64,000 nt of DNA from Dendrocalamus latiflorus. Lineage: Eukaryota > Streptophyta > Magnoliopsida > Poales > Poaceae. A program made the translations under genes and the position numbers. The stretch covers positions 24,778,192 to 24,842,191 of the forward strand of contig CM029664.1 in NCBI GenBank assembly GCA_017311315.1. Direction: 5' to 3'. The first letter of the stretch is position 1, and each line of letters opens with the position of its first letter. Shown here one piece after another: positions 1 through 10,211 of this stretch. A model generated the notes under the pieces. It was given only the letters and a program-made list of their open reading frames with translations. It did not search any database and was not told the origin of the DNA.

Positions 1-2
1 CC

Positions 3-569
3 TCGGTAGGGCATCCCCAGTCCAACGGGGCGGTCGAACGGGCGAATGGCGCCATTTCTGCCGCCATCAAAAAGTGCCTGGTTGGATTGCCGAAGGGCAA
101 GTGGCCAAGCGAGCTTCACAGCGTTCTATGGTCGCTTCGCACAACGGTAACGCGCCCGACGGGATTCACGCCGTTTAAGCTCCTTTTCGGGGACGAAGCG
201 GTGACGCCCGAGGAAATCAAGGCCGGCTCGCGGAGGGTCCTCGTCCAAGCGCCCGAAGAGGAGCGCCGTGTGTCCTTGGACCTCCTCGACGGGATACGGG
301 CAGACGCAGCCCACCATGTCGAGAAGTACGCGCGGCAGACAATGCGTACTCGGGACCGCTCTATATGCCCGCGTGGGTTCAAGCCTGGGGATCTCATCCT
401 CAGAGTGGCGCTCCAGGCGGAGACCGTTGGCAAGCTGGAGTCCAAGTGGGAAGGCCCGTACATCGTGACGGAGGCATTGCCGAAGGGGGCGTACCGCCTC
501 GCCACGCTCGAAGGACAAGCCTTCCGGCACACATGGAACGCGGACAGGTTGCGGCGGTACTACGCCTAG
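3..569 (+). CDS. Tat-type integrase C-terminal part (partial, 5' end outside window)
   Basis: The frame is open from base 3 to a TAG at 567-569. The first residues read SVGHPQSNGAVERANG, the region of the DDE integrase core with the catalytic glutamate (in VERANG). This is followed by the C-terminal DNA-binding part ending in the typical GPYIVTEALPKGAYRL block and ...NADRLRRYYA. Integrase inserts the reverse-transcribed element DNA into the host genome. The two earlier catalytic aspartates lie upstream of the window. The C-terminal ~150 residues are almost identical to the pol end on the minus strand at 51723-52170. No chromodomain is visible. Directly after the stop, ~24 bp of the coding end is repeated (538-561 again at 571-594). 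Confidence 0.9.
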   Translation, partial: SVGHPQSNGAVERANGAISAAIKKCLVGLPKGKWPSELHSVLWSLRTTVTRPTGFTPFKLLFGDEAVTPEEIKAGSRRVLVQAPEEERRVSLDLLDGIRADAAHHVEKYARQTMRTRDRSICPRGFKPGDLILRVALQAETVGKLESKWEGPYIVTEALPKGAYRLATLEGQAFRHTWNADRLRRYYA

Positions 570-571
570 CT

Positions 572-1530
572 ACGCGGACAGGTTGCGGCGGTACAGGTCC
601 GCCTCCGCACGCGAGAGTCTGCGGACTATAAATAAGACGTAGCGTCGAGCCTAGCTCCGCACGCACCAGTCCACGGACTTTAAATAAGACGTAGCGTCGA
701 GGTCCGCCTCCGCACGCGAGAGTCTGCGGACTATAAATAAGACGTAGCGTCGAGCCTAGCTCCGCACGCACCTGTCCACGGAATTTAAATAAGACGTAGC
801 GTCGAGGTCCGCCTCCGCACGCGAGAGTCTGTGGACTATAAATAAGACGTAGCGTCGAGCCTAGCTCCGCACGCACCAGTCCACGGACTTTAAATAAGAC
901 GTAGCGTCGAGGTCCGCCTGCGCACGCGAGAGTCTGCGGACTATAAAGAAGACGTAGCGTCGAGCCTAGCTCCGCACGCACTAGTCCACGGACTTTAAAT
1001 AAGACGTAGTGTCGAGCCTAGCTCCGCACGCACTCTACGGAGTAGAAATAAGACGCAGCGGGGGGACGCCTCCGCGCGCACTCTACGGAGTATAAATAAG
1101 ACGTAGCGTCGAACCTAGCTCCGCACGCACCAGTCTACGGACTTTAAATAAGACGTAGCGTCGAGCCTAGCTCCGCACGCGCGAGTCTCCGGACTATAAA
1201 GAAGACGTAGTGTCGAGCCTAGCTCCGCACGCACTAGTCCACGGACTTTAAATAAGACGTAGCGTCGAGCCTAGCTCCGCACGCACTAGTCCACGGACTT
1301 TAAATAAGACGTAGCGTCGAGCCTAGCTCCGCACGCGCGAGTCTCCGGACTATAAAGGAAGTCGTAGCGTCGAGGTCCGCCTCCGCACGCACCAGTCCAC
1401 GGACTTTAATATAAGACGTAGCGTCGAGGTCCGCCTCCGCACGCGCGAGTCTCCGGACTATAAAGGAAGTCGTAGCGTCGAGGTTCGCCTCCGCACGCGC
1501 CACTCCACGGAGTATAAACGAGATGCGCAG
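572..1530 (+). repeat. A-type tandem repeats (~52 bp unit, about 18 copies)
   Basis: Two alternating unit types follow each other. One has CGCACGCGAGAGTCTGCGG then ACTATAAATAAGACGTAGCG; the other has CGCACGCACCAGTCCACGG then ACTTTAAATAAGACG. Each carries a short dyad (GTCCACGGAC or AGTCTCCGGACT) followed by a TATA-like TATAAATA or TTTAAATA. The array lies between the pol stop and the 3' end of the antisense gene, that is, between two convergent coding units. The last unit (near 1500-1555) is degenerate and matches the corresponding array end at 49790-49850 in reverse complement. Minus-strand ORFs across the array are products of the periodicity and not genes. Confidence 0.92.
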
Positions 1531-1665
1531 ACCTGCCCTCCGCGTTCGGCGGCAGGTAACACCAAGCATAAGGTACTACTTGGTTTCATTATAAAAGCAA
1601 AGGGGTTACATGGTTACAAGCGTAAGAACCAGTACATCATCCCCCTGCACTACCCGACCAACCGC
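1531..1665. other. Spacer between A repeats and the antisense gene 3' end
   Basis: This short unique stretch starts with the GGCGGCAGGT sequence at the array end and includes an A+T-rich segment (TTTCATTATAAAAG). It is the expected 3' untranslated region of the minus-strand antisense gene. No canonical AATAAA is seen on the minus strand; the variant AATGAA lies near 1588. Confidence 0.4.
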
Positions 1666-4627
1666 TCAGCCTTGGCGCGGTGCGGACGAGCCCGTGCCGT
1701 CGTCGCCGCGGCGATGAAGGACCCCTTCAAGCCACTGGAGGAGGTCCCCCTCCCCATGCAACGTCTGCTGCACGGCGACCCTCGCTGCACCTTCCCCGAA
1801 GCGGCCCCAGATCCGTTGATGGAAGTTCTGCAGGCTAGGCTCGATGGAGCGGATGGCGTCCGACATAACCTCTGGTCGGTCGGGAGGATCCAGTTGAGGA
1901 TTCGCTAGCTCATGGGTATGCCTACACCCACGAGTATGAAGCAGGGCGAGGGCGAAGCACGCACCAACATAGCTGCAGTGCTCGCCAAAGGTTCTGGCGC
2001 CACGAAGAGCAACGCCGGCCCCCTCCTCGATCAGCCCGAGCGTCTCCGACAGGGCCTCCGGCCTGTGCGTAGTATCCGGCACTCGGACGCACAGATCTCG
2101 AAGGGCCTGGTTCAGAAACTCCATGGCCCGCCATGCCGACATGGACGCATTTTCCAAGGCGAGGCGGTTCTCGGCAGCAGACTCCGCCAGCTGGGCGTTC
2201 TCCCCTTCTAGGACGGCGATCTGCTGCACGAAGGCGGCGCGCTCCCCAGCCGCGGCGCTCCGAGCTTCCGTGGCCTCGAGTTGTGCAGCCACCAGGGCGC
2301 CCTCCAGCGCGCGAAGTTCTTTATCCTTCGCGGCGAGAGCAGTGTTTGCTTCGCGGAGGCTGGCTTCCAGAGCCCTCCGCTCCCGAACGCGGGCTTCGTC
2401 AAAGGACCGGCCGAGGGCAAGCGTCTGGCAGAAACAACAAATCAGCAGGTGTCCAGCAGTACCTTACAAGCTGAAGCGCACATACTTACCCTCATATCGG
2501 AGGCCTGCAGCGCGAGCGCTAGGAGGTCCCCCGCGCATGACGACAGCACCTCTCGGTTGAGGCCGTTGTCGGCACGCTCTGCGGCTGCGGTGAGGTCACA
2601 AAATATCTCCGGGCGAGGGAGGAAGTCCGAGCGAGCGAGCCCCGGCCCCAATGCGCCCAGATTTATCGCGGCCACAGCCACGTCAGCAGCAGCGGACACC
2701 TGCGGGGCATCCTGCACACGGCTCCCAACTTCGCGCATACCTCCGCTGCTCGATCCTTCGCCACGTACGGGAGACGTCGTCTCGCCTGATGTCGGCAGAA
2801 TGAGCGAGCAGATCGGAGAGAGTCTTGCGAAGTCAGGTGAAGAAAGGGACTCACACCTACCTCCTGCGCCCCTCGTCGCGGTAGGAAGTGGCGCCGGTTC
2901 GACCGCCCAGGGGGAGGCGGGCGCCTTGATGCTCGGGGAGAAGGTCTTCTCGGCCGCGCCAGACGCCGTAATCCCGCGACAAGGCCCCGCAACAGCGTAT
3001 CGACCCCTCATTGGCGGCGGGGACTGCGTCCGAGGGCGTTTCGCCTGCGGTGGCACAGGCGACTCTTCCACGGCAGGACCAGCTCCGGTCACTGTCGCCC
3101 CCACGGTTTCCTCTGTAGGGGGCACGCCCTCGTTGGCCGCTGTGGTTGACAACGCACCTTCCACCGTGGTTTGCAGGCCAGGAATGACGCCACCCCCCGG
3201 GTTGACGAGTCCCAACTGAACGATGGCCGCGAGCCCGAGCACGGGCTCGTGGGCGTCGGCCGAAGGTGCCGGGGGATCCGCGGCGATGCACCCCTCCGAA
3301 GCAGTATGGCCAAGCCCACCGCCGGTCGCACGCCCCGTCCCAGCTGGGCTAGCCGCCGGGGGGGCTGCCGGGTCGCATACGGCAGCCGGGGAACGGGCCC
3401 GGCGTCGCGAAGATAGCACCCCCGTAGGGCTATCACCGTCCTGAGCGCCCGGAGTCCCGGCGGGAAGCTCTTCCGGCACCACACGCTCGGGCACGGCAAT
3501 GCCCACAGCCTCGCAGGTGCGGTTTACCCGCCCCTGCTTAGCCGCCTTGACTGCGGCCTCGCGAGCCCGGTGCTCCTTAAGCGTGTACGGGCCGAGGAGC
3601 GCCGCAACCGCGCACTCCGCATCTTCTAGCCGAGCCACTGCACAGGAGATCACGTCAGTTAGGCGGAAACCAAACAGATACAATGGCGCGCGTAAAGCGT
3701 GCTGGGCGACTTACAAGGGGCGGAGGGCGGAAGCAGGCGAGATACGGATGGATCGAACCCGTCCTCGCGGGGGCCATTCTGTCCAACATACTTCCCCCGG
3801 GAGGAGAGTGGCGCCGCCCCATGCATCGTGAACTCCTCGGCTAGGTCGCGCACGCTCATTCGATGGGCGACACCGATAAGGCTCTGTAGCTTTTGCGTGT
3901 CGTCAATCTCCGCCTTCAGACTCGGCGTACTGTTAAACGAGATCGGCCCACCTCGGCACTGTATTCTGCTCTTGTCGGTCACGGTGTAATAGAACCACCA
4001 CCGCGTCCAGCCGGACGCCCATTGCCCTGACGAGGCTGGCACAGGGAACAACGTCGTGCAGGACGCCCGGAGCACGAAGTCCACACCGCCGAAGTTGGAC
4101 ATCGCCCCGTCAACCTTTCTGGGTCGACAGTGTGCGTCGTGCAGGGTAGCGAATAAGCTCGCGCTGGGACGCCACCCCTCTGTCCGCATCGCCCACGTGA
4201 AGACAGCTAGGCGAAGTATCGCGTGGGGCGTCAACTGGGCTAGCTCCAACTTGTAAGCCCGCAGGACTTCGCCCACGAACAACATGGAGGGCATTCGAAG
4301 GCCGGCGTCGAAGAACGCGATGAAAACAATCGCCTCCATGGCCCCGGGCTTCGGCTCCGTCTCGTCCCGGCGGGGTAGGCGAGCCCCATTGCGATCCACG
4401 ATCTTCCCCTCATCCACGAGTCGCTGCAGCGTCCCTTCCGTCATGCGGCTCTTCCCCAGCACACGGGAGCAGGAGCCTCCCGAGTGCTCCATGGCGTTCC
4501 ACCACTTGTTGGCGCACGAGCTCCCCCGCGGCACCAGTTTGTACTCCTTGGAAGGATGGGTCACCTCGCCCTGGCTAGGCAAAGAATCGCTGCGGGGGTG
4601 GTAGGTGGCGTCGTCGTGGCTAGCCAT
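1666..4627 (-). CDS. Spliced antisense ORF of Tat element ('putative gypsy type transposon' domain protein), apparently intact
   Basis: Proposed join on the minus strand: 4627-3715, 3637-2861, 2785-2490, 2424-1666, giving about 914 residues. The introns (3638-3714, 2786-2860, 2425-2489) have GT...AG ends (GTAAGT, GTAGGT, GTAAGT donors; TGCAG, ATCAG, GCCAG acceptors), and phases agree across each junction. Intron 2 is 75 bp with an open frame, so it may be retained. Exon 1 holds a globular domain that I recognise as the plant 'putative gypsy type transposon' (Transposase_28-like) family, with blocks such as FIAFFDAGLRMPS and LAQLTPHAILRLAVF. Exon 2 is low-complexity and Pro/Ala-rich. Exon 4 starts with a predicted coiled coil (ALEASLREANTALAAKDKEL) and ends in a helical domain. 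The start at 4627 is chosen because its context (gcgATGGCT) matches the right copy. The biochemical role is unknown. The gene is encoded opposite to gag-pol. Confidence 0.75.
2425..2489 (-). other. Intron 3 of left antisense gene (65 bp)
   Basis: The donor is GAGGGTAAGTATG and the acceptor TTTCTGCCAG on the minus strand. It falls between codons. The right copy has the same donor context and phase at 44339-44401 (63 bp). Confidence 0.8.
2786..2860 (-). other. Candidate intron 2 of left antisense gene (75 bp)
   Basis: The minus strand reads GAG then GTAGGTGTGAG at the donor and CGACATCAG at the acceptor. The length is a multiple of three and the frame is open, so the intron is inferred from its position: the right copy has a TTTACAG acceptor and a frame change at the equivalent point (44135). 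Confidence 0.5.
3638..3714 (-). other. Intron 1 of left antisense gene (77 bp)
   Basis: On the minus strand it begins TTGTAAGTCG and ends CTCCTGTGCAG. One exon-1 base is carried into the next codon. The right copy has a 74-bp intron in the same place and phase (43121-43194), while the intron sequences differ strongly. Confidence 0.8.
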
Positions 4628-5160
4628 CGCTCTTCGCGATAAGGGAAGAAGAAGCAGGCAAAGGAGCAACTGGCGTGACAATTAGCACGGGCGGAAGCGA
4701 AGCGGCAGATCAAAAAGCCAAGCAAGAAAGGGTGCCTCCACCTCACCACTAGCACCTTATAAAGGCCGCTCGCCTATCGGGTGGCTCAACGCACAGACGG
4801 ATCAAATTCCCAGCGATTCGGCTGTCCAAGATTTGGAGAGAAGAACCGCCGGGACCTAGAGGGCCGTGCCGGGTAGGTGGCCAAGCAGCGCACAATGCCT
4901 CCACATCTCCAACACGCGTCCAACTTCTCGGGGGACGAGGCGAACGGCCGCGGTCACGCAACCGCTCACATCCCACGACGCACCAGTCGTGAGTCGCCAC
5001 GTGCCCCACCTGCAGCATGGCAGACTGCACGACGCGACAGCCTGACTTTGCTAGGCCAGGCGTCGGCGTGATTCCAGCCGCCATTAAAAGCGCACTACCA
5101 GACTGCAAGGTCACAACAGCCCCAGAGCGCAACCATACCGGCGCCAAGCTCCGATCTCAG
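4628..5160 (-). promoter_or_regulatory. Probable 5' region and promoter of the left antisense gene
   Basis: No ORF of note is present. About 130 bp upstream of the ATG the minus strand has a TATA-like CCTTTATAAGG (4755-4765). The region lies between the B repeats and the coding start. Promoter function is inferred from position and the TATA-like motif only. Confidence 0.4.
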
Positions 5161-6110
5161 CACGGGGACGGAGCGCGCGCGCGTCTACTTCGACTTAGGC
5201 GCCAGCCTCCGCTGCCACCTGTTCGAAGGGTAGGGGACGGAGCGCGCGCGTCTACTGCGACTAGGCGCCAGCTTCGCAGCCACCCGTTCGAAGGGTAGGG
5301 GACGGAGCGCGCGCGTCTACTCCGACTTAGGCGCCAGCCTCCGCTGCCACCGGTTCGAAGGGTAGGGAACAGAGCGCGCGCGTCTACTTCGACTAGGCGC
5401 CAGCCTCCGCTGCCACCCGCTCGAAGGGTAGGGGACGGAGCGCGCGTCTGCTTCGACTAGGCGCCAGCTCCGCTGCTACCCGTTCGAAGGGTAGGGGACG
5501 GAGCGCGCGCGTCTCCTTCGACTAGGCGCCAGCTTCGCAGCCACCCGTTCGAAGGGTAGGGGACGGAGCGCGCGCGTCTACTCCGACTTAGGCGCCAGCC
5601 TCCGCTGCCACCTGTTCGAAGGGTAGGGGACGGAGCGCGCGCGTCTACTTCGACTTAGGCGCCAGCCTCCGCTGCCACCGGTTCGAAGGGTAGGGGACGG
5701 AGCGCGCGCGTCTACTTCGACTAGGCGCCAGCTTCGCAACCACCCGTTCGAAGGGTAGGGGACGGAGCGCGCGCGTCTACTTCGACTAGGCGCCAGCTTC
5801 GCAGCCACCCGTTCGAAGGGTAGGGGACGGAGCGCGCGCGTCTACTTCGACTTAGGCGCCAGCCTCCGCTGCCACCTGTTCGAAGGGTAGGGGACGGAGC
5901 GCGCGTGTCTACTTCGACTTGGGCGCCAGCCTCCGCTGCCACCCGTTCGAAGGGTAGGGGACGGAGCGCGCCCGTCTACTTCGACTTGGGCGCCAGCCTC
6001 CGCTGCCACCCGTTCGAAGGGTAGGGGACGGAGCGCGCGCGTCTACTTCGGCTAGGCGCCAGCTTCGCTGCCACCAGTTCGAAGGGTACGGCACGGAGCG
6101 CTCGCGCCTG
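5161..6110 (+). repeat. B-type tandem repeats (~62 bp unit, about 15 copies)
   Basis: The unit contains GGGGACGGAGCGCGCGCGTC, TTCGACTAGGCGCCAGC and CACCCGTTCGAAGGGTAGG. Each copy has an alternating CGCGCGCG run, the palindrome GGCGCC and an imperfect dyad around TTCGAA. The array lies upstream of the antisense gene and before the LTR. The right Tat copy carries a shorter version (41098-41640). Minus-strand ORFs here follow the periodicity and are not genes. Confidence 0.92.
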
Positions 6111-6516
6111 CTCCGACTCAGGCGCCAGCCTCCGCTACCACCATCCCAGACTTCAGGCTCCCCAGCCACAAGCTTGGAGGAATTCACAGGCCGCAGGGGA
6201 CGGAGGGGGCCAAAGGACTCGGCGACATGGCTTCGGCCCTACGAAGCCCTTCACCATGAGAGGCTCCTGTCGTAGGGGTGGCCCCTACCTAAACCCAGCA
6301 GGCCTGGTAGGAGATTATAAGGCCCAGAATAGGCCATGTGTAATGGCATAACTGCCCCCAGAGGGGATAACCAGATGTAAGGGTATAGCTGTAAAAGTAC
6401 TCCTCATGTGTATATATATATATGAGTAAGCCATGGGGAGGACCCAGGCCATTACACTTATCTTCATCACTCTCCACTACCATCTCTCTCTCTCTGTTTG
6501 GTCTGTAGCCACAACA
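6111..6516 (+). mobile_element. 3' LTR region of left Tat element (start uncertain)
   Basis: The LTR ends at 6516 in GCCACAACA. It holds a (TA)n-type TATA box in TGTGTATATATATATATGAG (6408-6424) and a CT-rich stretch (6477-6497). A purine-rich run (GGGGACGGAGGGGG near 6196) could be the polypurine tract. A possible LTR start is the TGTCGTAGGGG at 6268, but without a 5' LTR this is a guess. The same sequence in reverse complement ends at 40723. Confidence 0.6.
6408..6424 (+). promoter_or_regulatory. TATA box of Tat LTR promoter
   Basis: An alternating TA run stands about 90 bp before the LTR end, where the RNA start of an LTR element is expected. It is conserved in the right copy on the minus strand (40813-40830). 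Confidence 0.55.
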
Positions 6517-7846
6517 ATGAGCTTTTACGATCACTGCTGTTTTATAACATTAATTGTGCAACAACGAAGAACTGTTAGAACAGATGACATATACATATAC
6601 CATGCATACACCTTGGCTTCTTTGTTACCATATTTTCAGCTTATCAAAAGCCGAGGACGGCATTGTTTGCAAGAAGGGGAGGATGATAAGAACATGAACC
6701 CTATGGATACAACCATATTTGCTCTACTTGTTGTTACAATTACAAGAGCTCCTACGCATCACTTAAATTATGAGGTGAGCTCGTTTCAAAGAGATTTTAC
6801 TTTATTTGATAAAGAACTTATGATATTACATCATTAGAGTTTGTTGCGTTTGTTATCATACACCAAGATTTATGATCAAGATCATGCAATACGTGACACT
6901 ACACATGTGTTAAAACCGAGGACGGTTTTCCATCAAGAAGGGGAGGATGATGTGACCACGCCACCAACACGTACGACCATAGCGGCCAATATCAAGAATG
7001 AACTAAAGGTGAATTCGTTTCTTCAACTTCAACATATTTTAAATGAGAATATGATGCTACCTAATGATGAAAATATATATATTTATAGCACCACATCACT
7101 TTGGAACCAATTGAAGCAAGGATTCAAGTTGGACAGGTTTTGGAATCCAATTCGGCCTCCAGATCAATTCGGATTCAGCTTGACAAGCCAACTTCAAATG
7201 GCCATAACTTTTGATCTAGAAGGCTTCTCGGGGCCCATGAGTACTCGTTGGAAAGCTCTTGAAGTCTACATTCAGATGAATCTGATCTCACCTCCAAACT
7301 CCATTTGAGCAGATCAGAAACTGTGAAAGAAGACACATCACTTTTCCAGTCCGAGTCAAAGTGGGCCGAGGGCCTTGTAACTTGGGCCATTTCGGCCGGA
7401 ACTGTTCATGTGAACAGTACCATGCATGTGAACAGTAACTAGGAATAGTACCATATCCCTTTTCATTAGATAAGTGTGGCTTCCCCCTCCCCTATTTAAA
7501 GAGGCCACACCCGTTTAGTTTTCCTCGGGTTTTTTTTAAGAGTTTATTCTGCTTAGCAGTTTCGCCGCATGTTCGGTTTGAGGAACCCCAACTTGTGAAC
7601 TTAAACATTATTCGCAATTTCAGATTGCATCTTGAACTCTCTTGCTTGTGTTCTCGATTCGCTTGCAGGAGATAGCCTTCTTGGCGAGGTTAATCGTGTT
7701 CGGCACGGTTGATAACCAACGGAGCAGTGGTGTAGTGATTGCGAGGGGTTCGGTCTGTTTTGGTCGGAGCCTTTGGATCATCAACGTCGAGTTCTTCACA
7801 ATCGACTTATCAGTACCTCTCGGAAGATCGGGCCATCGTCACATCA
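6517..7846 (+). mobile_element. 3' end of a CRM-type Ty3/gypsy element with its 3' LTR (6955-7846)
   Basis: The LTR starts TGATGTGACC at 6955, directly after the purine tract AAGAAGGGGAGGA, and ends GTCACATCA at 7846. TGATG...CATCA ends and this purine tract are typical of CRM-type centromeric retrotransposons. A TATA-like CTATTTAAAGAGG lies near 7492. The middle (about 7195-7275) matches the LTR of the complete element at 19923-27565. In 6517-6954 a second purine-tract copy (6673-6686) is followed by a degraded coding stretch, so this may be a rearranged tail or two related ends. The 5' part is cut off where the Tat LTR begins at 6517. After 7846 the satellite resumes mid-monomer, so the element had inserted into the array. 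Confidence 0.7.
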
Positions 7847-10211
7847 TTGGGGAGTTGTAGTCGGGTCGTCATCGTTATCTCCATCCTCAATCGAATCTAC
7901 CACTTTCATCGAAGAACGGGGACCGCTAGTGCTATCACCGATGTTCGGCTTTAAGTATTCAGGAGCAGCCCTCGATGCAATATCAATGACTAGTCTCAAG
8001 TATTCAAAGGATATAAGTGAACCTCGTATGTATGGTGTTCGGCTGTGTGGTGTTCAAGGAAACCAACGCGTACACTAACTTCCCTCTTGGTTTTCGGATA
8101 GCACCTCCCTGGAGTTGGTTTCGGATGGCAACCTTCAAACGGATTCGGAAGTGGACAGCTAGCGAAAACCGACATCGATTCTTGGGTCGTGCTCGGATTG
8201 ACCTGGGAGGAGTTGTAGACACGGACTCACATCAAGAGTAGAATGAATCTACTTTTTTTTGTTTGATTCTAGGTTGTATTCGGGTCGATCTGGGAGGAGT
8301 TGTAGACACGTACTCAACTTCAAGAGTAAGTTGAATCTACTTTTTTTTGTTTTAAGGAAACATAAGATCAAGTTGCGCGAAGGAACACATAGATCAGCAC
8401 GTAAACAAAATTTCTAATGGATCACACAAAACTCATAAAAAAAGCAGATGCGAAACTAGCATTTGGATTTTTCTGATTCAGATTGAAACATGCATCTTTC
8501 ATTTGCAATTGGGTTGCTGTTTGTCTTGTTCTTGCCTATTCTTCGATTGCATGTAGGAATAAGTACCCTCGTGGTTACGTCGATTGTGCTCCGACAAGGT
8601 CACGAACAACCTCTGGAGTTGGTATCGATCGCTAAGGCGCAACGTCCTTAGGGGTTGTAGTCGGGTCGTCAACGTTATCTCCATCCTCAATCGAATCTAC
8701 CACTTTCATCGAAGAACGGAACCGCTAGTGCTATCAGCAATGTTCAGCTATAAGTATTCAGGAGTAGGCCTCATTGCAATATCAATGACTAGTCTCAAGT
8801 ATTCAATGGATATAAGTGAACCTCGTACGTATGGTGTTCAATGAAACCAACGCGTACACTAACTCCCCTCTTGGTTTTCGGATAGCACCTCCCTGGAGTT
8901 GGTTTCGGATGGCAACCTCCAAACGGATTCGGAAGCGGACAGCAAGCCAAAACCAACTTCGATTCTAGGGTCGTACTCGGATTGATCTGGGAGGAGTTGT
9001 AGACAGGGACTCACATCAAGACTAAATGAATCTACTTTTATTGTTTGGATTCCAGGGTTCTACTCGGGTTGATCTGCGAGGAGTTGTGGACACGGACTGA
9101 CTTCAAGAGTAAATTGAATCTAATTTTTTTTGTTTTAAGGGAACACAAGATCAAGTTGCGCGAAGGAACGCAAAGATCAGCACGTATACAAAATTTCTAA
9201 TGGATCAAGGCTGAACAAAACTCACAAAAATAGCAGATCCGAAACTAGCGTTTGGATTTTTCTGATTCAAATTGAAACATACATCTTTCATTTGCAATTG
9301 AGTTGCTATTTATCTTGTTCTTGCCTGTTCTTCGATTGCTTGTAGGAACAAGTACCCTCGTGGTTACGTTGATTGTGCTCCGACAAGGTCACGAACAACC
9401 TCTGGAGTTGGTATCGATCGCTAAGGCGCAACGTCCTTGGAGGTTGTCGTCGGGTCGTCATCGTTATCTCCATCCTCAATCGAATCTACCACTTTCATCG
9501 AAGAACGGGACCACTAGTGCTATCACCAATGTTCAGCTTTAACTATTCAGGAGCAGCCCTCAATGCAATATCAATGACTAGTCTCAAGTATTCAAAGGAT
9601 ATATGTAAACCTCGTATGTATGGTGTTCCGCTGTATGGTGTTCAATGAAACCAACGCGTACACTAACTCCCCTCTTGGTTTTCGGATAGCACCTCCCTGG
9701 AGTTGGTTTCGGATGGCAACCTCCAAACGGATTCGGAAGTGGACAGCTAGCCAAAACCGACATCGATTCTAGGGTCGTACTCAGATTGACCTGGGAGGAG
9801 TTGTAGACATGGACACGCTTCAAGAGTAAAATTAATCTACTTTTTTTTGTTTGGATTCTAGGGTTGTACTCGGGTTGATCTGGGAGGAGTTGTAGACACG
9901 GACTCAACTTCAAGAGTAAATTGAATCTACTTTTTCTTGTTTTAAGGGAACACAAGATCAAGTTGCGCGAAGGAACGACAAAACTCACAAAAACAGCAGA
10001 TGCAAAACTAGCGGTTGGATTTTTCTGATTCAGATTGAAACATACATGTTTCATTTGCAATTGGGTTGCTGTTTATCTTATTCTTGCCTGTTCTTCGATT
10101 GCTTGTAAGAACAAGTACCCTCGTGGTTACGTTGATTGTGCTCCGACTAGTTCACGAGCAACCTCTGGATTTGATATCGATCGCTAAGGCATAACGTCCT
10201 TAGGGGTTGTA
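7847..10211 (+). repeat. CRM-derived ~0.8-kb tandem array, segment 1
   Basis: This segment has about three monomers with the recurring anchor GTTGCTGTTTATCTTG near 8513, 9302 and 10065 (spacing 789 and 763). It starts and ends mid-monomer because of flanking insertions. The variants here, including ATATGTAAACCTCG and the missing second GGTGTTC block, recur at 27.6-29.8 kb with the same spacing. Short ORFs in these copies are not conserved as proteins and are not called. Confidence 0.9.

Larger units (their letters stand above)
1..6516 (+). mobile_element. 3' part of a Tat-type Ty3/gypsy LTR retrotransposon (left copy)
   Basis: The segment runs from the integrase C-terminus (3-569) through a ~52-bp tandem array (572-1530), a spliced gene on the minus strand (1666-4627) and a ~62-bp array (5161-6110) to an LTR end at 6516 (terminal ACAACA). 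The same order and near-identical sequence occur in reverse complement at 40723-55835, and the two copies stop matching exactly at 6516 and 40723, which fixes the 3' boundary. An additional antisense ORF downstream of pol and a second RNase H (seen in the right copy) are known hallmarks of the Tat clade. The 5' part lies outside the window. The 3' LTR start cannot be fixed because no 5' LTR is available. Confidence 0.85.

Noticed and set aside
400..1569. Minus-strand repetitive ORFs over the left A repeats, and similar ones at 45442-47190 and 49950-51330
   Set aside because: The frame stays open because the unit length and composition repeat; they overlap tandem arrays and have no independent support.
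2281..3219. 312-codon plus-strand ORF
   Set aside because: It is the complement of the antisense gene's exons 2-4, whose minus-strand reading has conserved splice sites and a homologous second copy.
5017..6187. ORFs over the B repeats (also 41226-41444)
   Set aside because: Low-complexity products of the repeat unit.
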